Origin: Pyramidobacter piscolens
GTDB taxonomy: Bacteria; Synergistota; Synergistia; Synergistales; Dethiosulfovibrionaceae
Direction of reading: 5' to 3'
DNA: 17,395 nucleotides
NCBI GenBank assembly: GCA_004558205.1
Contig: SFDM01000051.1
Coordinates: 1-17,395, forward strand
A program made the position numbers and the translations under genes. The notes beneath the pieces were generated by a model. It was not told the DNA's origin, did no database searches, and saw only the letters and a program-made list of their open reading frames with translations. Shown here in pieces: positions 1 to 6,668 of the stretch (its first letter is position 1; each line of letters opens with the position of its first letter).

Positions 1-66
1 AACTCTCCCCCGAGGCAACCGGAGGCCTACGTCTCCTTTGTCTTGAGGATTGCCTCGGGGAGAGTT
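1..66. other. Long imperfect hairpin at the window edge
   Basis: Bases 1-18 pair with 50-66 over 17 bp, with one bulged C in the left arm. A smaller stem, GGAG (21-24) with CTCC (33-36), lies in the loop. No T-run follows, so it is not a classical intrinsic terminator. It may end the previous transcript or be the first element of the leader of the aminotransferase gene at 148. The stem is seen directly; its role is not known. Confidence 0.6.
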
Positions 67-81
67 CCGAGCAGCTGGGAC

Positions 82-116
82 GTTTAGCGAGTGACGCCGT
101 CACGCCGGTAAACGGC
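82..116 (+). promoter_or_regulatory. Mutually exclusive hairpins in the aminotransferase leader
   Basis: One fold pairs GTTTA (82-86) with TAAAC (109-113) and GTGAC (91-95) with GTCAC (99-103). A competing fold pairs GCCGT (96-100) with ACGGC (112-116), and a tight GCCG-GTAAA-CGGC hairpin (104-116) is also possible. The folds share bases and cannot coexist. The AAGGAGG ribosome-binding site follows within 20 nt, so switching could affect translation. This does not match a riboswitch class I recognise. Confidence 0.35.
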
Positions 117-147
117 AGTTTCAACTAAAGAACAAGGAGGTTTTTGT

Positions 148-1326
148 ATGCCTGGCACTGAGATTTTTGATCAGATGGAACTTGACGCGGTGACCGACGT
201 TATCCGGAGGAAAATGGTTCACCGCTACTCCTCCCACGCGGCGCGCAAAGGCGTGTACCGCGTGTCCGAATTCGAGAAAGCCTTGGCAGAACGGGTGGGC
301 TCCAAGCACGCCCTGGCCGTGAGCAACGGCACGTCGGCGCTTTTCGTGGCGCTCAAGAGCATGGGTGTGAAGCCCGGCGACGAGATCATCACGTCGGCCT
401 TCACCTTCATCGCCACCGTGGAGGCCATTGTGGCCTGCGACGCCGTACCTATCCTTGCCGATATCGACGAGACCCTCGGCATGGATCCCAAGTCCGTGGA
501 AAGCAAGATTTCGCCCCGCACGAAGGCCATCATGCCCGTCCACATGTTCGGCGCGGCCGTGGACCTGGACCCCATCCTGGCCCTTGGAGCGAAGTACGGC
601 ATTCCCGTCGTCGAAGATTCCTGCGAGGTCACAGGCGGAACCTATAAAGGCAAGGCTTTGGGCACCCTCGGGCTCTGGGGGACCTACAGCTTCGACCCCA
701 ACAAGTACATCACCGTCGGCGAAGGCGGCGTCATCGTCACCAACGACGACCAGCTGGCCAAGACCGCCGAGTATTACCACGACCACGGCCACGTGCACAG
801 CCTCGAGATCGAGCGCGGCGCCGAGCTGAAATGCGGTCTGGGACTGAACTTCCGCATGAGCGAGATCGAAGGCGCCCTTGGCCTGGTAGCGCTCAAAAAG
901 ATGGACGCCGCGCTGCAGCTTCTGCGCGAAACCAAGCGCAAAGTCGTCGAAGGCGTGGCCAGCACGGGACTGAAACGCCGCGTCATCCCCAACCCCGAGG
1001 GCGACATCGCCACCCACATCGTGTTCCTGCTGCCCACCGCCGAGGCGGCGAAAAAGTTCCAGGCCGTCACCCGGGAACAGGGCATGGGCGTCAATCTGCT
1101 AAGCGACAACACCTGGCACTACGCCAAACACTGGGCTGCCCTGAACGCCCTGAGCGGAACCGATATTTTCGGCACACCCGCCCCGTCCTACGCGCCCGAA
1201 TCCATGGCCCAGACCGAAAGCATCCTGAGCCGCGCCGTGTTCTACTGCCCCAACCTGATCACCGACGACGCCACCGTTGAAAAGATGGTCGACGCCCTCA
1301 AAGCCGGCGCGAAGGCCGTGCTGTAA
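148..1326 (+). CDS. DegT/DnrJ/EryC1/StrS-family PLP aminotransferase
   Basis: The 392-residue length is normal for this fold-type I family, which transaminates keto-sugars (for example in amino-sugar, LPS or glycan synthesis) in the cytoplasm. Visible landmarks are the phosphate-binding GTSAL (61-65), Glu156-Asp157 (Asp contacts the PLP ring nitrogen) and the lysine motif SFDPNK with Lys186 as the expected Schiff-base residue, followed by GEGG (191-194). ATG 148 is supported by AAGGAGG nine bases upstream. The gene appears monocistronic: a strong terminator follows and no other sugar-nucleotide genes are in view, so the substrate cannot be inferred. Lys186 argues against the dehydratase branch (ColD-like), which has His there. 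Confidence 0.9.
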   Translation: MPGTEIFDQMELDAVTDVIRRKMVHRYSSHAARKGVYRVSEFEKALAERVGSKHALAVSNGTSALFVALKSMGVKPGDEIITSAFTFIATVEAIVACDAVPILADIDETLGMDPKSVESKISPRTKAIMPVHMFGAAVDLDPILALGAKYGIPVVEDSCEVTGGTYKGKALGTLGLWGTYSFDPNKYITVGEGGVIVTNDDQLAKTAEYYHDHGHVHSLEIERGAELKCGLGLNFRMSEIEGALGLVALKKMDAALQLLRETKRKVVEGVASTGLKRRVIPNPEGDIATHIVFLLPTAEAAKKFQAVTREQGMGVNLLSDNTWHYAKHWAALNALSGTDIFGTPAPSYAPESMAQTESILSRAVFYCPNLITDDATVEKMVDALKAGAKAVL

Positions 1327-1351
1327 AGGACCGATTCGCAAAAAAAGTCAG

Positions 1352-1411
1352 AAGCCCCGCGGAAAGAGAAACGGCCAGACAGGCCGCCCTTTCCGCGGGG
1401 CTTGTTTTTTT
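1352..1411 (+). terminator. Rho-independent terminator of the aminotransferase gene
   Basis: A perfect 15-bp GC-rich stem (1352-1366 with 1389-1403) is capped by a second small stem (GGCC 1373-1376 with GGCC 1382-1385) and followed by GTTTTTTT. Confidence 0.9.
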
Positions 1412-1508
1412 CACAGGGCGCCTTCGATAAACCGGCGCGGCTGAAATCCTCACGGTGAAAAGAAAAACGCAAATTATACTAATTCGCATTGTGCGCGCTT
1501 AATACCAA

Positions 1509-1720
1509 ATCGAAGAGCCACGTCAAAAGATTTCAACGCAAAGGTTCGCAAAGGAAAAACTTGAAAGACTTTTAAAACCGAAAATTAATAAAAATATATG
1601 AATTTTTATCACTCTAATTCGTTTTTTTGGTTAATAATTTAGGTCTTGTTTTTCCTTTGCATCCTTTGCGCCCTTTCTGTTCAGCCTTTACGTTGAAATC
1701 TTTTGACTTTGATCTTCGAT
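1509..1720. repeat. Imperfect palindromic MITE-like repeat, copy A
   Basis: Terminal inverted repeats of 23 bp (1522-1544 and 1685-1707) differ at one base, and outer ATCGAAGA/TCTTCGAT blocks (1509-1516, 1713-1720) extend the palindrome. Inside the arms are short GCAAAGG-type repeats, and the core is very AT-rich. A related copy lies in opposite orientation at 17126-17294: the two share an identical 22-bp arm segment and a 25-bp core block (1616-1640 here) with one mismatch. There is no convincing coding frame, so a non-autonomous mobile or extragenic palindromic element is likely. The flanks, 1412-1508 and 1721-1928, show no gene I can support. Confidence 0.8.
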
Positions 1721-1928
1721 CCAACATTAAGCACGTTGAAAGCGAATTAATATCAAAAATACTCAGCCTATCCGGCCTACCTATTGGCGATACCTTTCGG
1801 GCCGGCTCCAAGCGTCGGATTAAGCGGCTCAATGGAGGAACAGTATGGCATAAGTATGACACAGCCCCATATCACATAATACATCGATTCTCCATGGCAT
1901 AGCTTAGTACCATAATTGCTCGCTCATA

Positions 1929-2468
1929 TCAGGCCTCGATAATCCTGTAAGAATGCCCCGTGTAAAGCAGCAGCCTGTTCAGGACGTCAGCGGTCCTGAT
2001 CTTCATATAGCCCGTAGTCGTGCCGTCGCTGCATCCATACCACTCTTCCGCGGCCACGTCCCTGCTGAAAATAACTTGCACGCCGCGGGCCGTTTCGAGC
2101 AGCGCGCTGAACACCGTCGCCGCGCCCATTTTAGCGCCAAGCAGCCGCTCCATCAGCTCCAAAGGGGCGAAGGACACGCGGAACACGCCCAGCGCCGCGC
2201 TGAAATCCTTAGAGCGGAAGGGCCTGTCCCCCGCGGTGACGAACAGATAGAGCGCGGTCTGCTGGCGATTGCACAGGAACAGAGTCTTCACCATCTTCAT
2301 GTGCAGTTTCCCGTCGATCTGGACGCAGTCTTCCATGGTGATCGCTTCGTCGGTCTCCACGCGCTCGAAGGGGAGCCTCAGTTCGGCCAGAGCGCGGTAC
2401 GTCTTCTCCTGTAAGGCAGTTTTGAACCGCGCAGGAGGCCTATCATAGATTTCGCTGACATAAAACAT
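1929..2468 (-). CDS. Prolyl-tRNA editing (ProX/YbaK-like) deacylase
   Basis: The 179-residue protein resembles the family named prolyl-tRNA synthetase-associated domain / ProXp-ala, free-standing enzymes that hydrolyse mischarged aminoacyl-tRNA such as Ala-tRNA(Pro). Supporting features are the conserved lysine segment KTLFLCNR (Lys61 onward), the F-R-V-S-F-A segment near 96-101, a Gly-rich turn near 111-116 and a closing KIRTADVLNRLL helix. The His-Pro dipeptide common in the family near the C-terminus is absent (GCSDGTTTG occupies the site), so specificity is uncertain. Three ATGs at 7-base intervals stand at the start (2475, 2468, 2461); only 2468 is in frame, although GAGAGG is better spaced for 2475. 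It is a single gene with its own promoter. Confidence 0.8.
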   Translation of the reverse strand: MFYVSEIYDRPPARFKTALQEKTYRALAELRLPFERVETDEAITMEDCVQIDGKLHMKMVKTLFLCNRQQTALYLFVTAGDRPFRSKDFSAALGVFRVSFAPLELMERLLGAKMGAATVFSALLETARGVQVIFSRDVAAEEWYGCSDGTTTGYMKIRTADVLNRLLLYTGHSYRIIEA

Positions 2469-2521
2469 AAAACATAAAATAACCTCTCATTCGTACTTGA
2501 ATGCTAAAAAATTGTAATGGC

Positions 2522-2550
2522 ATTCTATCACGCCTCTTAGCATCTGAAAA
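2522..2550 (-). promoter_or_regulatory. Sigma-70-type promoter of the ProX-like gene
   Basis: On the minus strand TTTTCA (2545-2550) and TAGAAT (2522-2527) are separated by 17 bases, giving a 5' leader of about 45 nt before the start at 2468. Confidence 0.5.
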
Positions 2551-2586
2551 ACGAATGTTTATCATCGCAAACATTACAAAACCAGA

Positions 2587-2621
2587 TAAAAAAACAGCCC
2601 GGAAAAAAATCTCCAGGCTGT
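2587..2621 (-). terminator. Terminator of the gpt-GNAT-cupin operon
   Basis: Read on the minus strand, ACAGCCTGG (2613-2621) pairs with CCGGGCTGT (2594-2602) with one wobble or mismatch, followed by seven T residues. It lies 33 bases past the cupin stop codon. Confidence 0.8.
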
Positions 2622-2653
2622 CCTACATATAGAAAAGATTGAACAACGCCCCC

Positions 2654-3004
2654 CTACCGCGGGCAGGGATCGCCTTTGAAATGGAAGGCAACCCACAGGC
2701 AGGGCGGCTCCGAACTGGTGTAGATCACGCGGTGCCGGGCGTGGGCGGGGATTAAAATCCAGCCGCCGGCGGTCATAAATGTCTCCGCGCCGTCGTCCCA
2801 CAGAAGCCTGGCCTCGCCCTGAAGCAGCGCCACCCACTCGTCGCGCTCCTGATCGTACCACCGGCCTTCGGGCGTAACCTGCCCCGCGGAGACGATACGC
2901 TCCACCGCGCAGTTTTCGCCCGACGCCAGAATTTCAAGCACTTCGCCGCCGTCGGGCGCTTTCAGCGGCTCAAACGTAAAGAGCTTGCCCGTCCTAAGAT
3001 CCAT
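2654..3004 (-). CDS. Small cupin-domain protein
   Basis: A 116-residue single-domain cupin. The first cupin motif is seen as DEWVALLQGEARL (55-67), in which Glu56 would be a metal ligand, and the second as GGWILIPAHARHRV (80-93) with His88 and His91. The fold binds a divalent metal or small ligand; the reaction cannot be told from sequence. It is the last gene of the minus-strand operon, and its start overlaps the end of the GNAT-like gene by 11 bases, which implies translational coupling. A purine-rich stretch precedes the ATG. Family confidence is good, function unknown. Confidence 0.8.
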   Translation of the reverse strand: MDLRTGKLFTFEPLKAPDGGEVLEILASGENCAVERIVSAGQVTPEGRWYDQERDEWVALLQGEARLLWDDGAETFMTAGGWILIPAHARHRVIYTSSEPPCLWVAFHFKGDPCPR

Positions 3005-3659
3005 GCCCTTCCCCTTCTTCCGGCAGAACGCGCCGGCGCCACACGCTCAGCCTGTTGGCCCGTTCGCTTCCGCTGTCGGCCCGCGGCCACCGCATGGAAA
3101 CAGAAAGATCCCTAATTTTCTCATAGCCGCAGTAATGGATAATATGTTCCAGCGGCTTATAGCGCCGGGGCCTTAGAGGATGATTTTCAGCGCGGTCCAC
3201 CGTGACCATGGCCACATATTTCAGGTGCAGAGCCCTGGCCCGCGCCTCGTGGTACTTCTTGTGCTCCCAGAGGAGCTTCCAGCTCCTCCAGGGCGCCTCA
3301 ACGAGCATCTCCCCGATGTAGAGATAATCCGCAGGGTCCAGCCCCGCGCGCCGGAAAGGTTCCGTCAGCGCCTCGTCCTCCATCGCCAGGGGAATGGAGC
3401 TGGAAAACCCCGCAATCCTGTCGCCGTCGAATGCGGCGAGAAAAACAGCTTCCCCGCATTCCAGATAGGTCCGGAGACACAGCGCTTCCCGCGCCGCGTC
3501 CCCGTCGTAAAGATAGGGGAATTCCCTGTAGAGCTCGACCCGTATGCGCACGATGTCGTCCAGCCACCGCGCCGCCTCGGGGCCTTCCAGCGCACGCAGC
3601 TCCAGCAGGCCCGAAGCCGACCGAACCTGCTTTATTTCCGTCCCTTCACGAATCAGCAT
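2994..3659 (-). CDS. GNAT-like acetyltransferase with degenerate CoA loop
   Basis: Middle gene of the gpt-GNAT-cupin operon. The order of elements (LYREFPYLYDGD, then AVFLAAFDGDRIAGF, then YLYIGEMLVEAPWRSW, then VDRAENHPLRPRRYKPLE) follows a GNAT N-acetyltransferase subfamily I recognise. At the usual pyrophosphate-binding R-G-x-G-I-G loop this protein has PWRSWK (residues 123-128 from the chosen start), without glycines, so acetyl-CoA binding may be lost or altered. Start: ATG 3659, with GGAG 12 bases and GGAA six bases upstream; an in-frame TTG at 3683 would add eight residues. Substrate unknown. Confidence 0.72.
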   Translation of the reverse strand: MLIREGTEIKQVRSASGLLELRALEGPEAARWLDDIVRIRVELYREFPYLYDGDAAREALCLRTYLECGEAVFLAAFDGDRIAGFSSSIPLAMEDEALTEPFRRAGLDPADYLYIGEMLVEAPWRSWKLLWEHKKYHEARARALHLKYVAMVTVDRAENHPLRPRRYKPLEHIIHYCGYEKIRDLSVSMRWPRADSGSERANRLSVWRRRVLPEEGEGHGS

Positions 3660-3725
3660 CGCCCGTTCCGGCTCCCGCCGCAAAGGGCAGCACGGCAGCG
3701 AGAGCCGGCGGCAAAGCCCCCGCTC

Positions 3726-4220
3726 TCACTGTCCGCGGCTTCTCTGGGCGCTGATGGGGTCCACATAGCCCGGCGCGGCGTCCCAGGGGAAGAGAATCCA
3801 GGTGTCCTGGCTCACCTCGGTGATGAAGGAATCCACGTAGGGTTCGCCCGCGGGTTTGGCGTAGACCGTGACGAAACAGGCTCCGGGAATCATCTCGCGC
3901 ACCTTGGCGGCCGTCTTGCCCGTGTCCACCAGATCGTCCACGATCAGCGTGCGGCTCATGTCGCCCGACAGGTCGATCTTTTTGAGAATGGCCAGCTCCC
4001 CCTGCTCGCGGATCGAATAGCTGGAGATGCACACCGTGTCCACCAGGCGCACGTCCAGCTCGCGGGCGATAATCGCTGCGGGCACCAGGCCGCCCCGGGC
4101 AATGCCGATGATACGGTCCCACTGTTTGTCCAGCAGTTTCCACGCCAGGGCACGGCAGTCCCGCTGAAGCTGTTCCCAGGAAATCTGATAGGTTTGATGA
4201 TAACGGTCAGAAAGACTCAT
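3726..4220 (-). CDS. gpt: Xanthine-guanine phosphoribosyltransferase
   Basis: The 164-residue protein closely follows E. coli Gpt in motif order and length. It transfers the phosphoribosyl group of PRPP to xanthine or guanine (also hypoxanthine) in purine salvage. Motifs are ARGGLVP (41-47), the Gpt-specific DTVCISSY (61-68), the PRPP-binding LIVDDLVDTGKTA (92-104) and a C-terminal QDTWILFPWD. ATG 4220 is chosen because GGAGGAA lies eight bases before it; an upstream in-frame ATG at 4235 would place that ribosome-binding site inside the gene. It is first of a three-gene operon and diverges from a BMP-family binding protein probably concerned with nucleosides. Confidence 0.9.
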   Translation of the reverse strand: MSLSDRYHQTYQISWEQLQRDCRALAWKLLDKQWDRIIGIARGGLVPAAIIARELDVRLVDTVCISSYSIREQGELAILKKIDLSGDMSRTLIVDDLVDTGKTAAKVREMIPGACFVTVYAKPAGEPYVDSFITEVSQDTWILFPWDAAPGYVDPISAQRSRGQ

Positions 4221-4261
4221 AGAAAATTCCTCCATCTGGAATGAGTTTCAGGATTTTCATG

Positions 4262-4267
4262 ATTATA
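4262..4267 (-). promoter_or_regulatory. Possible -10 box of gpt
   Basis: A perfect TATAAT on the minus strand, about 42 bases before the gpt start codon. The -35 region is only a T-run, so the assignment is tentative. Confidence 0.4.
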
Positions 4268-4314
4268 ACATCGGCAGCGGGGAAAAAAAGATACAAATTT
4301 CTCAAAAGAGCCCC

Positions 4315-4341
4315 TTGCTCCTTTAGACTAACTATTATAAG
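4315..4341 (+). promoter_or_regulatory. Weak candidate promoter of the BMP-family gene
   Basis: TTGCTC (4315-4320) and TATAAG (4336-4341) are 15 bases apart, shorter than ideal. It is the only promoter-like sequence I see upstream of 4403 on this strand. Confidence 0.25.
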
Positions 4342-4402
4342 ATGAGCATACCAAATGTCAGGGCCCTTTCGGCCCCGCCAAATTCAAGGAGGTTGATTCT
4401 GC

Positions 4403-5479
4403 GTGAAAAAGCTTCTCAGTCTGGCTCTTCTTCTTGTTGTTTTCTGCGGCGCCGCGTCAGCGTCAAAGGCGATCCCCGTCAAGGATCAAAAAGTCGGCTT
4501 TATCTATATCGGCCCCGTGGGCGACGCCGGTTTCACCTATATGCATGAGGAAGGCCGCAAGTACGTCCACCAGGCCCTTCCCGAGCTGCCCAAGAGCACC
4601 ATCGTGGAAAGCGTCCCCGAAAGCCCCGACGTGCTGCGCGTCATCGAGCGCCTGGTCCGCCGCGGCCATAACGTGATCTTCGGCAACTCCTTCGGCTACA
4701 TGGACTACATGATCCAGGCCGCCGAGAAGTATCCCGACGTGTACTTCATGCACTGCTCAGGCTACAAGACAGCTCCCAACATGGGCACCTACTTCGGCCG
4801 CATGTACCAAGCCCGCTACCTGTCGGGCATGGCCGCCGGAGCCATGGCGAAGAACGACAAGATCGGCTTCGTCGGCGCCTATCCCATCCCCGAAGTGGTC
4901 CGCGCCATCAACGCCTTCACGCTGGGCGCCCGCGCCGTGAACCCCAAGGCCACCGTCCAGGTGGTGTGGATCTACTCCTGGCTTGACCCCGGCAAGGAGA
5001 AGGAAGCCACTAAGGCCCTGATCGACTCGGGCTGCTCCGTCATCGGCATGCACGCCGACTCGGGCGCCACGCCCCAGGCCTGCGAAGAAGCCGGCGTCTA
5101 CGTGGTGGGCTACAACAACAACATGGGCAAGTTCGCGCCAAAAATGCACCTGACCTCCGCCGTCTGGCACTGGGGCATGGCCGTTGAAGGCGCGCTCCGC
5201 GACATCGCCGCCGGCACCTGGACCAACCAGCAGATCTGGTGGGGTCTTGACAAGGGCATGGTGGACATCTCCGAATTCGGCCCCGCCGTTCCCAAAGACG
5301 TGCAGGACACCATCATGGCCCGCCGCGAAGAGATCCGCACTGGCGCATGGGACGTCTTCACCGGCCCCATCAAGGACCAGAAGGGCGCCGTCAAGGTCCC
5401 CGAGGGCGTCAAGCTGACCGACGGCGAGATGCTGAGCATGGACTGGTTCGTCGAGGGCGTCGAAGGCTCGGTCAAGTAA
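4403..5479 (+). CDS. BMP-family ABC transporter periplasmic binding protein
   Basis: A 358-residue secreted protein with a signal peptide (Lys2-Lys3, hydrophobic 4-16, probable cleavage after ASA at 20). The body matches the basic-membrane-protein/PnrA-like family, periplasmic binding fold type I: VGFIYIGPVGDAGFTYMH (31-48), HNVIFGNSFGY (89-99) and KIGFVGAYPIPEVVRAINAF (153-172). Members bind purine nucleosides or related ligands. The start is GTG, ten bases after AAGGAGG. Cys15 is poorly placed for a lipobox, so a soluble periplasmic protein is more likely than a lipoprotein. No ATPase or permease genes adjoin it. The divergent gpt gene supports a purine-related ligand, by inference only. 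Confidence 0.88.
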   Translation: MKKLLSLALLLVVFCGAASASKAIPVKDQKVGFIYIGPVGDAGFTYMHEEGRKYVHQALPELPKSTIVESVPESPDVLRVIERLVRRGHNVIFGNSFGYMDYMIQAAEKYPDVYFMHCSGYKTAPNMGTYFGRMYQARYLSGMAAGAMAKNDKIGFVGAYPIPEVVRAINAFTLGARAVNPKATVQVVWIYSWLDPGKEKEATKALIDSGCSVIGMHADSGATPQACEEAGVYVVGYNNNMGKFAPKMHLTSAVWHWGMAVEGALRDIAAGTWTNQQIWWGLDKGMVDISEFGPAVPKDVQDTIMARREEIRTGAWDVFTGPIKDQKGAVKVPEGVKLTDGEMLSMDWFVEGVEGSVK

Positions 5480-5510
5480 GGGCGCTCAACACAGCTTATA
5501 TTTTTCAACG

Positions 5511-5562
5511 GAAAGAGCAGGCCGATTCTCCTCAAAGTATAGGAGAATCGGCCTGCTCTTTC
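5511..5562 (+). terminator. Terminator with a perfect 22-bp stem after the BMP-family gene
   Basis: Bases 5511-5532 pair without mismatch with 5541-5562 around an 8-base loop. The following tract is T-rich but interrupted. It could also stop transcription arriving from the right. Confidence 0.8.
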
Positions 5563-5669
5563 TATTTCTATTATCTAATATTAGTTACCCAATATAATTA
5601 CCAATCAGCAGGATTTTCCGGCATCACTAAAAGGTCGAGCGACCATAAGGCAGAGAGCGCGTAAAGCCG

Positions 5670-5975
5670 TCAGAACTGGCTTGCAGAATAGCGGATGGTC
5701 AGGATGAGAACCGCTTTGTTTGCTTCGTCAACCCGAAAGATCACCGTGTAATTATTCACAAAAAGCTGACGATACCCCTTCCCTACATAAGCCCCCGTCT
5801 GACGCCGCGGACAACGGCAGGGCATGGATTCCAGTGAAAGAATCCCGGCTTCGAGAGCGTCAATCTGTTCTGACGCCGTTTCCGGCTCCATAAGCTTTCC
5901 AGCGATATAGCCATATATGCAGTCTAAATCACGCAGCGCATGATCCATAAGTTTTACGCTGTACCTATCTTCCAA
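5670..5975 (-). CDS. RelE/ParE-family toxin of a type II TA pair
   Basis: A 101-residue basic protein with the RelE/ParE layout: an N-terminal helical pair (YSVKLMDHALRDLDCIYGYI) and a C-terminal sheet with YRQLFVNNYTVIFRVDE and ILTIRYSASQF. Family members cleave mRNA on the ribosome (RelE) or poison gyrase (ParE); which applies here cannot be told. The start must be TTG at 5975 (or a rarer ATT just before), because an in-frame TGA stands four codons upstream. GGCGG lies seven bases before it. It overlaps the antitoxin gene by 11 bases, typical of coupled TA pairs. Base composition is lower in GC than the neighbours, suggesting transfer. Confidence 0.85.
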   Translation of the reverse strand: MEDRYSVKLMDHALRDLDCIYGYIAGKLMEPETASEQIDALEAGILSLESMPCRCPRRQTGAYVGKGYRQLFVNNYTVIFRVDEANKAVLILTIRYSASQF

Positions 5976-6231
5976 AATATTTCCGCCTCAATGAAGAAAG
6001 CTCCATTCGCGCATCATAAAGCTGCCCTCCGGCAGTATATTCAGCTTCGGCTTCCGTTATAGCCCTATCCGAGGCCATGGTATCCAGTATTTCTTCATAG
6101 GTTTCAATGCTCATAACAACCAAATCTCCATACCCGTTCTTTGTAATGAAGATCGGCGCTCGATTGGCATGACAGATATCTGAGATTTCATTGGTTTTTC
6201 GCAAATCCGTAATAGGTCTGATGTATGGCAT
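5965..6231 (-). CDS. Phd/YefM-family antitoxin
   Basis: An 88-residue protein with the Phd/YefM N-terminal DNA-binding fold: IRPITDLRKTNEISDICH, then APIFITKNGYGDLVVMSIETYEEI, then an acidic and helical C-terminal part that would bind the toxin. It should neutralise the downstream toxin and repress the shared promoter. ATG 6231 is preferred because GGAGG sits eight bases upstream; an in-frame GTG at 6240 would add three residues and overlap that site. A promoter lies just upstream at 6255-6283. Confidence 0.87.
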   Translation of the reverse strand: MPYIRPITDLRKTNEISDICHANRAPIFITKNGYGDLVVMSIETYEEILDTMASDRAITEAEAEYTAGGQLYDARMELSSLRRKYFGR

Positions 6232-6254
6232 ACCCTCCACCTCCTTTGCACATT

Positions 6255-6283
6255 ATCATAACATTTAAACGTACAAAATACAA
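6255..6283 (-). promoter_or_regulatory. Promoter of the toxin-antitoxin operon
   Basis: On the minus strand TTGTAT (6278-6283) and TATGAT (6255-6260) are exactly 17 bases apart, ending 24 bases before the antitoxin ATG. Autorepression is expected from the family; I do not see a clear operator palindrome. Confidence 0.55.
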
Positions 6284-6468
6284 GCAGACCACCCCCCTGT
6301 GCCGCGATTCGGCATCCCGACGCCACCTTTCTCATAAATCTTTTTTCGCGCTGAAGGCCCCGCCGGCGCGCTTTCCTACGAAAATACAAAAAAAACTACG
6401 CTTTATGCGTTAACTACAATTTTAAGCATGAAAGTTCAATTTAAATCGATCCGCTAATTTTTAATAAA

Positions 6469-6497
6469 CTGAATCCTCCTAAAGAATTACTTACAAT
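6469..6497 (+). promoter_or_regulatory. Candidate promoter of the SLH porin gene
   Basis: CTGAAT (6469-6474) and TACAAT (6492-6497) are 17 bases apart. The same TACAAT -10 occurs in the two best promoters of this window (11030 and 11826), which supports it; the -35 is weak. Bases 6290-6465 upstream show no gene or clear signal. Confidence 0.4.
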
Positions 6498-6501
6498 GGA
6501 C

Positions 6502-6660
6502 CCGTGCTGAGAAGGATTTTCCAAGGGCACTTCAGAGGCGAAAAACACGGTTGAGAGCGCAGCGAGGAAACGTGGAAACTCCTGCAGGTCCTCCCCGGGT
6601 TTTTTATCTTTGAGGCGACGGAGGAAATTCCTTCAAAAGCGACAAATTCCATTTTGGAGG
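6502..6660 (+). promoter_or_regulatory. Structured 5' leader of the porin gene
   Basis: The likely transcript starts near 6504 and carries about 165 nt before the ATG. CCGTG (6502-6506) can pair with CACGG (6546-6550), enclosing smaller stems, and GAGGA near 6567 can pair with TCCTC downstream. A T-run lies at 6600-6605 without a strong stem directly before it. GGAGG (6656-6660) is the ribosome-binding site. The leader may stabilise the mRNA or regulate it; no known riboswitch class is recognised. Confidence 0.35.
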
Positions 6661-6668
6661 AATCAACA

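Noticed and set aside
1..147. T-box, c-di-GMP or other known riboswitch before the aminotransferase gene
   Set aside because: No conserved T-box sequence or other class signature could be found, only generic stems.
121..1017. A 298-codon minus-strand frame
   Set aside because: Shadow of the aminotransferase gene; no domain seen.
1627..1902. A 91-codon plus-strand frame beginning in repeat copy A
   Set aside because: It starts inside the palindromic repeat and continues into sequence with no codon bias or ribosome-binding site.
3180..4244. A 354-codon plus-strand frame
   Set aside because: It lies opposite gpt and the GNAT-like gene, both clearly real, and its product is rich in Arg, Pro and His without family features.
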